From Mastigias papua (lineage: Eukaryota > Cnidaria > Scyphozoa > Rhizostomeae > Mastigiidae), in contig OZ025273.1 in the NCBI GenBank assembly GCA_964019165.1, positions 15,110,714 to 15,174,713 of the forward strand: a stretch of DNA of 64,000 nucleotides, given 5' to 3'. Of this stretch, positions 55,450 through 64,000 are shown one piece after another. Position 1 is the stretch's first letter. The number at the start of each line of letters is the position of its first letter. The position numbers and the translations under genes are program-made. The notes under the pieces were generated by a model. It made no database searches. It saw nothing but the letters and a program-made list of their open reading frames with translations, and was not told the DNA's origin.

Positions 55450-56160
55450 CTACCCGGTCAGGAACTCCACTTTAGGGATATAAGTCTTGCAGAGCCTACA
55501 GTTGCATTTATCACCTTTCCAGCATCTAATCCGTTTTTTGAATAAAGGAGGGGTATTGGATTGTTTTTTTTCTAGCGGTAATAGTTGCCACAGTTTATTT
55601 CCAAGGTAGGCTATGCTCTCAATTCCGTATGACGTAGTCCGTACCTTTGGAAGTTGAGCATCATTACCACGCCTTAGATTGTAACTTATGTTTCGTTCCA
55701 TGAAAATACCCTTCATAAAAGGTGGATTTAGAATTAATTTGGTTTTATACATTTCTGTCATTAACAACTGTAGGTTTCTTACGTGGATTGCTACCGATTT
55801 GGTCTGCTTTAAGAGAAGGCCAAAATGATTCCCATAATCTTTATATGCAATTCGTAATGCCCTTTCTTGAGTAAGATTTATTCTATGGTCCAAAGTTCTA
55901 TCATAAAACATCCATACATGTGGACAGTAACTATACTGAGATGTGACAAACGCCCTCATAACTTGCTGTAGTTTTTCAGTGTCCATATAACGTGATGTTC
56001 TGGCAAGAGCATGGATCTTTTGGCCAGCCTTTTTGCAAAGGTATCTAGGCAAGTTGCGACAGTTTACGTGTAGTTTCCATGCCAATTTGAGAAGTTCCTT
56101 CGCATCTTGAGAATGCGCTGCGCAATTTTCTTACTCCGTGCGCATCGAAACAGTACTGAT
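55450..56160 (-). mobile_element. LINE 3' end, minus strand
   Basis: An open frame of 211 residues reads LCKKAGQKIHALARTSRYMD, FVTSQYSYCPHVWMFYDRTL, INLTQERALRIAYKDYG, NISYNLRRGNDAQLP, GIESIAYLGNKLWQLLP and CWKGDKCNCRLCKTYIPKV. It is the C-terminal region of a LINE ORF2 with the terminal CxCRLC motif, a type abundant in cnidarians. The RT core is missing: 5' truncation near 56160. Confidence 0.8.
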
Positions 56161-56859
56161 TTTTGGTCACTTAAGAATGTAGATCTGCACTGGTTAGACG
56201 AGGTCCAGAATACATAGCAACGGCTTTTTCTTGGTACTCTTTTTATATGAGGTAGGCCTGGACGATTTTAAAACTAACTCCTTGCGTGTCCTGAGGAGAA
56301 GGTTCACTGAGAATCTTGAGGATTCAGGGGGTGGGTATACGTGACTGTTTGGAATTTGCCGTGTACCCTGGCATGTGAGTTATCTGTTGGATGAAGTAGC
56401 TCAGAGCGGGAGAAAACTATTCTTCGTTAGCAATATATCCGAAATAATAGAATTTTCAGAAGAAGTCAAGCAGCTGTTGACGAAGAGAGATGTTGAACAA
56501 ATTATGATGGTATATAGTGCTAGTATGCAGCTTTCTCTAGGTAAGTGTTGTCACACTGGATGGCTTGATCGCAAGTAGTAGTAGATAGTCATACTTTCTC
56601 ACAGGCATGCAGACAGATTCTCTACTCCCGGTCCCAGGGGCGGATCTAGGAAATATCGTGACATTCGCAAAACCATCAAAAAAAGAACCACGCCCATAAA
56701 CCGCGCCCACTTCCGTTTCTTATAACTGAAAGTCTCCAATGCATCGTAGACAATAAATTATGATTTGAACTTTCAAGCGTCGTTGCGGGGTAATTATTTT
56801 CGATAAGACATAACTGTCATATTCTGAATTTACTGTTGCAAGACAAGGGCATTTGTTCC
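56161..56859. other. Unassigned, with a hAT-like terminal motif
   Basis: caggggcggatctagg at 56636 is a typical hAT-type terminal repeat start and could be the 3' end of the hAT relic that follows on the minus strand. A 67-residue open stretch (56375-56578), preceding a gtaagt, is unassigned. Confidence 0.4.
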
Positions 56860-57560
56860 TTAGTGAAGCAATCTTTGACTTACTGAGCAAGAAAAGAGAA
56901 GGATTTGTTTTCTTAATGTCACTGACTACATCTTCAGTAATTACTTCGGCACAACATGATAGTACCTCAGTGTGAGTTGCTTTTCATCTCCATGTTGCAT
57001 TTTGAGTAGCTGTTTCAAAATGATCTTCAAAACTTCATCTCCGCTATCCACCCTCAAGTTCAACATTGCCTGGAAATTCCCACAGTCTACTGAAACATTA
57101 TGATAAGTCAGCTCTATGGCCTATTACAGATATGTTTTGTCTTCTACACAACAGGATTGTCTTTACTATTGGTGCTGGTTTGGTTCAATTCACTGACACT
57201 GTCTGGCTTAAAATTCTACTATGAATCAAATCAGTAGATTTCTCTTTATTTTCAACAGTGCTTAAAAAGTCCTGTGTTGTCAATATGGAAGTTTTATGAA
57301 TTTCTGACTTACTTTCATGGTCCTGAATTAAATCTGGAGCCACAAGACCAGTCAGAAAAAGGTTCTGTGTTTAGCCTGTTCAATCTTTAGGTATTTGAAT
57401 CAACTGGATGCCCAAATAATGCACATGTAAGGCAAAAAGGTACTGCATTAAGACATTTGGACCTTTTAAACCATTGAAAACTTTCTAATCACCTCTTGTC
57501 AACCACCCATAATGAACCTTGATTTAAACCAGAACTCTTCTGATTAATCAGTTTCATGAT
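56860..57560 (-). pseudogene. hAT-type (ZMYM1-like) transposase remnant
   Basis: The minus strand carries ESFQWFKRSKCLNAVPFCLTCALFG near 57510-57430 (first 20 residues shown in part: the TTF-type zinc finger), then GDEVLK and, one frame over, HFETATQNATWR ... HTEVLSCCAEVITEDVVSDI (57050-56890). These are the zinc finger and the start of the catalytic core in the hAT family related to ZMYM1/zinc-finger MYM-type proteins. Stops are frequent. The remainder of the core is absent. Confidence 0.6.
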
Positions 57561-58109
57561 AAAAGGAGCCAATGTCAGAACCAAAAGTGGCAAAAAGGGG
57601 CTTTTCATCCAGCTTTTCTTTATCATCAATACTTCCCTGAACAACTCCCTTAACTTAGAACTGGTATCTTCATTTTATGAAAGGCAGCAATGCATATGCT
57701 GGAGTTGGTAGATATTGATTCCACTTTTCTTAGTTTTGGGGGAGAGATTATCAGTATATGACTTTGTATAGAATATATTTGACTTTCATCATTGACAGTA
57801 AATACAGGAGCTATATTATCAAGCTTGTATAATGCCTTTTTGCCTTTTGGGTGTGCACAGACTATGCACATTGGTTTGATGGAATGCAATTAACACTTCA
57901 TCTCTCCTAAATGGACCTGTACAACCCTTGGAGAAATGGCATGTCTATTGCCAGTTTCAGGATAAATGGAATAAGTTGGCAATCCTAAAATACTTGCTAA
58001 TGCCATAAGGCAAGTTGAGGGGTGTCATCTTCTGCTTTGAGAATTTAATTCAAGCTTGACACAACCTGCATATTTTTGCAGAGACTTATCAAAATGATCA
58101 CTTGCTTGG
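57561..58109. other. Unassigned, possibly more of the hAT/OTU relic
   Basis: Minus-strand pieces such as 57889-57650 are open for short runs but show no motif I recognise. Confidence 0.35.
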
Positions 58110-58400
58110 AATGTTATTGATAGGGAGAAAATTGTTTCAAGAAGGCCAGAAGTTCTCTTTTTTGCCAGAATAGTAATAAAATGTGGATGAGATGCATAAA
58201 ATCTGGATAAAGAAAAAGTTCTGCAGAATAAAAGGCTTGGAGTAGATGGTATGAATTTTCATGCCCAATTACCATTAACGAAACAGCATTATAAAAGCAA
58301 TTGTCATCAGCAATGAACTTACGTGTGAACCAGAATAAGAAAACACTTAAGGCATTAACATTAGTAAAACGTAGCAACTTGTTCAACTTGCTGAATCCGT
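58110..58400 (-). pseudogene. OTU-like cysteine protease domain fragment
   Basis: The minus strand reads FTRKFIADDNCFYNAVSLMV, then HENSYHLLQAFYSAELFL. The part ADDNCFYNAVS corresponds to the catalytic block (D-x-N-C) of OTU-type deubiquitinases, with the usual Gly before the Asn changed to Asp. Such domains are frequent in invertebrate transposon-borne proteins. The frame is 90 residues and lacks the catalytic His region. Confidence 0.5.
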
Positions 58401-59244
58401 TTCATACTCTTGTTTCCACGTTGCATGTTGCTGGTACAAAATGCACAAAGATGATGAGTCCAGGAAGCATTGTTCTGAATGTACACATACAGCATACGTT
58501 ATGGGCACTGCAGTCTGACCTTTTTCAAAATATACCTGTGATGCCATGGTACTCCTAGCACAGATTAGCGACCTCATCTAGTTTATAGGAAATAAAATTG
58601 TTAAGGCTCCTTCGAGTTAGCATGTCCAGAGAGCTTCGGTATTCTAAGAGACTTCTTTTATGCCATTAGAATCTCCCTGCTTCATCAACTTTGATATTTG
58701 ATGCAAGAATTCCAAAATGTGTCGCTGAGTTTTGCACCCTTCCAGCTTCAATTTGAGTTATACGTCCGCTACATTTCCTACTGATGGAAGTAAGCCGCGC
58801 GTTTTTGTCAAAAGGTTTGTGATAACCAACTGATGTCCACGTCGTGTTTTTAACTTTCTTTTTTGTGCTTCAGACATAACTTTCTTCAATACTCCCGGGT
58901 CACGGCACCATGTTGAATTTTATGTTGGAATATTGTTCAATTCAGCTACAGAATGAACTCCAAAAATTGCGAGGGATTGTATTGAATCAAAGTTATGTCT
59001 AAGCAAAGATGCGAATGAAACTAACGTATAATAAAAAGCGAACCAAATAACGATAATAGATGTGAAAGTACGTAAAGTGTTTCTCTAAATAGCTGCTCCT
59101 CAGCGACTGAATCTGTAAACGTTTGTTTTGCGTATTTACTGTTCCTTCTTTTTCCTCATCATCGAAAACTCTCTCCGTGTCTCTTTCTCTCTCCATGATA
59201 TGATCTCCTTACTTCCGTTCTTATCCCACAGGGATACAAGTGCG
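58401..59244. other. Unassigned; contains inverted repeat partner
   Basis: Apart from 58535-58710 (inverted partner of 53575-53735) nothing is recognised. Confidence 0.35.
58535..58710 (-). repeat. Inverted repeat partner of 53575-53735
   Basis: See the plus-strand copy. This copy has about 30 extra bases, between 58565 and 58605. Confidence 0.6.
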
Positions 59245-59673
59245 TTCGATATCATATTCATCAGTGCACGTTACTTGAGCAGGCTGCTTGGACATTTTTG
59301 GTCAAGGTGGAGCAATGAATATCTGTTGAATTTGAGAGAATTTCATCATCTTAAAGGCAAGAATTTGGGTAGAGCTGAGGTGCAGGAAGGAGATGTCGTC
59401 GTTGTCAAGGAAACAGATGCACCTAGGAGCTCATGGAAGTTAGCTGTGGTGGAGAAGCTGATTCCAAGCAAGGATGATGAAATTAGAGGGGCCACTATCA
59501 GGGTGGTGAATGGGAAAGGGAAACTGACAAGGTTGAATAGACCCTTGAAAGTTTTGTTCCCTTTGGAAGTAAGCCAAAAGGAAGATAAGAAGGATAAAGT
59601 AAGAAGACCAAGGAGGGAAGCTGCCATGAATGCAGATGCGATAAGAAGGGCGGTGGATCAACTGGACAATTGA
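59245..59673 (+). pseudogene. BEL/Pao integrase C-terminal region (DUF5641), 5' truncated
   Basis: The frame reads WSRWSNEYLLNLREFHHLKG, GDVVVVKETDAPRSSWKLAV, RGATIRVVNGKGKLTRLNRP and LKVLFPLEV to the stop at 59673. This is the DUF5641 module at the end of BEL/Pao polyproteins. It is followed by a polypurine tract AAGGGGGGAG and an LTR, confirming the 3' end of the element. Everything upstream of 59245 is lost. Confidence 0.85.
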
Positions 59674-59685
59674 TCAAGGGGGGAG

Positions 59686-59956
59686 TGTCAAGAATCTTGT
59701 GGAATAGTGAACCCCCCGATTACTAATAGCCCGCCTCTGTACATAGTTTGATTGACACTTGTAATGAACGATTAATATATACCCATGTTATGTTTTGTTG
59801 AGGAGATTGAGCCTAGGAGTTTGGAGTCTGAGAGCCTATAGTTTATTACGCGTATATTTTACATTTTCTATACATTTATCGATCTTAGAGTTTCTGTTTA
59901 TTGTGGTTTTATGTATATATGTTGTTGGATTGGAGCATCGGAGCCTAGAGCCTACA
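59686..59956 (+). repeat. BEL 3' LTR (end uncertain)
   Basis: Starts TGTCAAGAATCTTG directly after the polypurine tract. A TATA-like attaatatatacc lies at 59771. The end is set at a TACA near 59956 by analogy with TG...CA; no second copy in the window allows a check. Confidence 0.5.
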
Positions 59957-60822
59957 TTGTTGGTTTAATTGAAAAACAACCTTCGGAACTTGGAGTGGGG
60001 CTTACCCGCGTACCCCGTGCCAAGAAGGATTCTTGTGAAAATATATAACAGGTATAAACAGAGGGTCGGAGAGCGGAGGGTTAAGGTCAGGCTAGGTTGT
60101 GTGTTAGAAATACTATAGGTCCCCACTGTACAGATATAACGAAGATTCATCCTAACTTCCGCTTACAGGATCACACTTATGTTTGTAGACGCTGTAGGGG
60201 TATGTACACAAACCGATTAGTGTTTCTTCGTTTCTATGCTGCGTTGTATTCATTAGACAACCGTCGAGAGACGCTTGGTAGCTAATCTTTGATACAGGGG
60301 ACCTTGTCGCAGCAGAATCTCATAATAGTTCAGCTTTGATATAGAGACACTTGTTCTAACAGAATGACATAGTGGCTCGTGGGACTTTGTTTTGAATGCC
60401 ATCAAAGTAGAAACCCAGTTGCTTCGCACAGTTGTTGGCAATGTTGTCATGTCAATTATTTCTTTATGTTAAGAACTCTTCTCTGGGATATCAATTGGAA
60501 TTCTGGAACATGGGTGATTCCTTAGTGTGGGGTTCCAGCTGTAGATAGGGCAGTGATGCCTTGTCAAATACTAAATTTCCTAACAATAGTTTTTATTGAA
60601 GTAGAGGTTAGTTCTGATTCTGTAAGTAAAGTGCTTTTGAAATTTCAATAGTCCTTGATCTTTCAGGCATAATTATCAAAAGTATGCTAATTATTTGGGT
60701 GTGGTCTTTGGGTGTGGTCTTCGGTGTGGTTTTATATTTTGAACCTTTGAGAATGTCAGAAAATGTGCTGAATCACGCCCCTGCATTAACATATTTTGTG
60801 AACAAGACATGCTCCGTAGGAT
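59957..60822. other. Unassigned, with a diverged repeat at 60055-60250
   Basis: No gene. The stretch 60055-60250 is similar (order of blocks gagcg(g/c)agggtta, atactat, gatcacactt) to 61675-61850, as a diverged direct repeat. Confidence 0.4.
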
Positions 60823-60898
60823 CATACTGGTCCAGTGTGGGTCATACTGGTCTAGGGGTCATACTGGTCTGGACCAACATGACTCTGGAGTCATATTG

Positions 60899-61276
60899 GG
60901 CGGATGTGCAGTTTAGGGTAACAGCCAAATCGCGTTAAATTCTATACGAAATTACTCCTTACGATGAGGAGAGTCGAAACTAACGATAAAAGTGCTGTTC
61001 TACTTACCAATTACTTTGGGTTTGGGTTAGGGTCAGGGTTAGGGTTTTGTGCAGGGAAAGGGTCAGGGTTAGCGTTAGCGTTAGTTGTAGAATGAGCGGA
61101 AGTTTCTTAATTGACAAAGGGATTTCAATGTTGATCGAGTGAAAAATAAGGCTAAATAAGTAATTAGTAAGTAGAACCGCACTTTTTATCGTTTGTTTCG
61201 ACTCTCTTCATCGTAAGGAGTAATTTCGTATAGAATTTAACGCGATTTGGCTGTTACCCTAAACTGCACATCCGCC
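60899..61276. mobile_element. MITE with ~115-bp inverted ends and 8-bp duplication
   Basis: Starts GGCGGATGTGCAG and ends with its exact complement. The arms (60899-61018 and 61155-61276) match with few mismatches. TCATATTG flanks it on both sides (60891-60898 and 61277-61284). The 8-bp duplication would fit a hAT-type transposase, with the caution that the flank itself is a tandem repeat. Confidence 0.85.
61018..61085 (+). repeat. Telomere-like GGGTTA/GGGTCA repeats inside the MITE
   Basis: Reads gggttagggtcagggttaggg and again gggtcagggttagcgttagc. TTAGGG is the usual animal telomere unit. Confidence 0.7.
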
Positions 61277-61310
61277 TCATATTGGTCCAAGGTGTCATAT
61301 TGGTCTGGAA

Positions 61311-62445
61311 CAGAGGCAAGTGATTTTGGTACATTTTAGTTTGTTACCGGGCCATTTGGCAAACCTGTCAGAGCATGTGAAAACTGACTTTACCGCGGAA
61401 GGTATAGGCGAAGTCCTGCTAGCTTCGCTCACTGTGCTGTAAAATCGTGAAGGAGACCTATAGACTTGCATATCAGGTACTGTACTTTTGTTTATGCCTA
61501 AATGTAAGCATATCAATGTCCACTGCGCTATGCTTCAGTTACTCGTTTGTGACATTTTCAAATGTACGGGCTGCGACTGCGTGCGGGTGTGCAGGTCGTA
61601 CTGCAGGCGGATGTTAACAATCCGTTGCAGTTGAAATTGCTTATAACCAACTCGACGCTGTTTATCTTCTCGTTGGACAGGGTTGCAGAGCGCAGGGTTA
61701 GGGTCAGTCCTAGAGTGTATTTGTTTCAAATACTATGGTGTCTCTACCGACGAAATACATGAAAGAATCCTCATTTCTACTGTGTATGTGATCACACTTC
61801 CAGTTTGGACACTCGAGTCGTGAGGGGTTTGTACGCATAGCGTTGCATACTTTCCTGTATGGTTTCTCTCCCATACGCAATGGCGCACATTTTATTGCAT
61901 ATTTTTGACGTACGCAGTGAGCACTGTCAAATGAAACATAGTTTATGCGAAAATCCCTTGCAACTCATTGTTAACATCCGCCGCAACCTATTTACCAAGC
62001 AACAAATGTGTTTGTCACTCATGTGCGGAATAGGGGAGTATTGGAATAGGGGGACTAGTAACATCAATTGAACTAGGATATCACTTCATATCCATTATGT
62101 TGCAAGAATTGTGATGTTTTCAACTCAGGGTGGTAAGTGCAGTTAATTTTGATGTACTGTATACGATAGTATGTAGTGTTTCTCAGATGATGTTAGTTTC
62201 GATTAGAAAGTTGTAGGTATTTCGAAAGAAATTTATGTAAGTTACAATAAATTCCTTAAATAGTGCATTGTTTGATGGATGTGTGTGTGTTGTTACACAG
62301 AAGACTAGTCGGTATAAAGTCTCCTTTGATCATTGCGTAACGTTCCCCTATTCTGAACATCTACCTATTTTGAACCCCCCCCTATTCTGTACATAACGTT
62401 ACCAACCCCTCTCCATCCTTCCGGACGTGCTGATGTTGCATTACC
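61311..62445. other. Unassigned non-coding DNA
   Basis: Contains the second copy (61675-61850) of the diverged direct repeat and a short GT run at 62280-62290. No gene is supported. Confidence 0.4.
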
Positions 62446-62944
62446 TACCGTAAATTCTCTATTGAGCCCCCCGGGGGACTTATTGATTTCAAGCGCTCTA
62501 GAGGGAGGGCTTATTGGAGAGGGGGCTTATAAGAGAGGGGGGCTAAATAAATTTTTTTAAATTTTCAATAGTATACTGCATATTTGCTGCTTGAAAATAG
62601 AGAAAAATATTCAAATTGATTAGTTTATACATCATAAGTTACCAGCAGAGCAAACAAAATTCAAAGATTATGTGGTAACACATTGGTATAGAACGTTTTT
62701 ATCTGCAGAAAGTTAATGAATGACTTTGATTCTTTAAAGGTTGGGAACTATTGTTTACTGAGCATGATCACGCTTAGTGTGCTTACTCCTATGAAGCTTA
62801 GTTACACTTGGTACTATTCAATATTTTATAAGGGGGGGCTTAATAGAGATGGGGGGCTTAATAAATTTTCTAGTCCAAAAAGGGGGGCTTATTGGAGAGG
62901 AAGGCTTTATTGAGAGGGGGGGGCTAAAAAGAGAATTTATGGTA
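62446..62944. mobile_element. MITE with TACCGTAAATTCTC-type ends and G-rich interior
   Basis: The left end TACCGTAAATTCTCTATTGA and right end (complement TACCATAAATTCTCTTTTTA) are inverted repeats, each followed by a C6-8 run. The interior has repeated phrases gggggcttat(t)g(g)agag. No target duplication can be named. Confidence 0.7.
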
Positions 62945-64000
62945 CTTGAGTTACCTTAGGTATTAGACATGGCAGTGTAGTGAAATATCAGTGTAAAAAG
63001 TTTTAATTGTTTTACTGAGCTAAATGTTGTATGTGTCCGTACTTGGTGAGATTTATGTAGCAAAAAGAAAGACTCATGCACTTCACAACAGCAGGCGCAA
63101 CACCAAACTCCTGTCAGGGTAGGCTCATTTTTCTACCTTCGAAGAAATCAGAATACAGAAGAGATTTAAATGTATCATGAAATACTGTAAATGTTTGTGT
63201 CAATAGGTGTAAAGGCAGCATTTTATGTTCCTATGGAGAAAAGTGTTTAATCATCGACTTGAAAACACTGGTTGTCCTTCATGGTTGACACTCGTTATCT
63301 TCTTGATTTCCGAAATGAAAACTACTGTTAAATAGCACAGAAATGTTCCATTCCCTTAATGTTAAAATCATGAAACATTTGTGTCCAATTTTATGTGATG
63401 TTTTGTTGAGAATATGTCACAAATAGATAGAAATAGCCTATGACACCACATTGAAAGTTTCTCTTGATTGATAACGATGCTTGAAACACATAACCATTCC
63501 CTAGAAATATAATAGCAAGCTGCAAACATTGGAAATACTCCATTAGAATGGTTGGTCATAAACTTCAATAATTTTCGTAATTGAGGCTACATGATTCATC
63601 CTTTGGAGTACAGTTGGCCTTTTGTTTATGAGCTTGCTTTTCCTGCTCATAAGCTGATGCGTAAGTCATGCATTGTGAGAAGTTTGAATAGTATTATGCT
63701 AAAGGATTTCCAAATGCCAGTAGTATTGCTTGGGGGACTGAAGATGATGAACTCTTCTTGGAGCCTTTAGTGGTTATAATACCCTGACGGAAAGTACTTG
63801 GTACCACCCCTGCCAAAAACTACCAATATTCAAAGACCTGAGAGAATTATACCTGAAACGAAAAGAACGGATTGAAGCGTGCTCTCATCTCAGTTAGAAT
63901 TTCAGAAACATCAGTGTATAAGTTGCAGTGGTTATGTTGGTCTAGGAACAGGAATGGCAACTTGGGCCACCCCTGGAACTGGGTATAAATATCTAGAAAA
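62945..64000. other. Nothing recognised to the end of the window
   Basis: No open frame, repeat or motif that I can support. Confidence 0.5.

Larger units (their letters stand above)
60823..61310. repeat. Short tandem repeat of the unit tcatactggtcTRG, split by a MITE
   Basis: Several copies of tcata(c/t)tggtc spaced by 15-20 bases occur at 60823-60898 and 61277-61310. Confidence 0.6.

Noticed and set aside
56375..56578. 67-codon open frame ending near a gtaagt as a host exon
   Set aside because: The donor-like site is suggestive, but no acceptor, partner exon or known domain supports it.
61018..61085. True telomere or chromosome end
   Set aside because: Only a handful of imperfect units, inside a MITE with matching arms and with unique sequence on both sides.

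Overview
This window looks like a repeat-rich stretch of an invertebrate animal genome (spliceosomal intron, RTE/CR1-type LINEs, Gypsy, BEL, DIRS, Penelope, PIF/Harbinger, hAT and MITE families side by side). The mix would suit a cnidarian, sponge or similar marine invertebrate, but nothing in the sequence fixes the species. I see no rRNA, tRNA or CRISPR array, and no convincing conserved host gene apart from a small SANT/Myb-like gene that is probably itself transposon-related.

Positions 1-9118 and 13732-27307 are much more AT-rich than the rest and hold the remains of a Polinton/Maverick (adintovirus-like) virus-transposon. The right piece reads on the plus strand: packaging ATPase, two DUF5679-like zinc-ribbon genes, a PLA2-like domain running into a retroviral-type integrase, two small unknown genes, protein-primed family B DNA polymerase, an unknown hydrophilic protein, a penton/minor capsid candidate, a small basic protein and the major capsid protein, cut off at about 27300. 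The left piece reads on the minus strand: an adenain-like cysteine protease (open), two fiber-like genes sharing an N-terminal motif and a lectin-like C-terminal fold, and two ankyrin-array genes with giant-virus-style short repeats. Two AT-rich arms in inverted orientation (150-1346 and 13732-14335) are the element's terminal repeats. The pieces are separated by about 4.5 kb of foreign DNA with a LINE remnant and a Mutator-like transposase remnant. Most genes carry stops and frameshifts. An exact TATAATATA motif lies 0-24 nt before the start of seven genes of this element, a candidate element-specific promoter. A full-length RTE LINE with an intact 1008-residue ORF sits in polymerase motif A with a 12-bp target duplication, and a 5'-truncated RTE sits in the ankyrin array with an 11-bp duplication.

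From 27300 to 42160 come nested retroelement remains: a MITE, a Penelope GIY-YIG fragment, a LINE, a minus-strand Gypsy (about 41260 to 30190) broken by a plus-strand LINE (32640-35130) and by a Penelope/DIRS composite bracketed by inverted sequences, then another LINE.

From 42212 to 52080 an internally deleted PIF/Harbinger transposase is split by a Gypsy element with two 275-bp LTRs and a 4-bp duplication CAGG. That Gypsy carries a second, different LTR inside and a 2.7-kb non-coding interruption between RNase H and integrase.

From 52090 to 64000: Gypsy gag remnant, the spliced SANT/Myb-like gene, LINE 3' end, hAT (ZMYM1-like) and OTU-like remnants, the 3' end of a BEL element with its LTR, and two well-defined MITEs, one containing telomere-like repeats.
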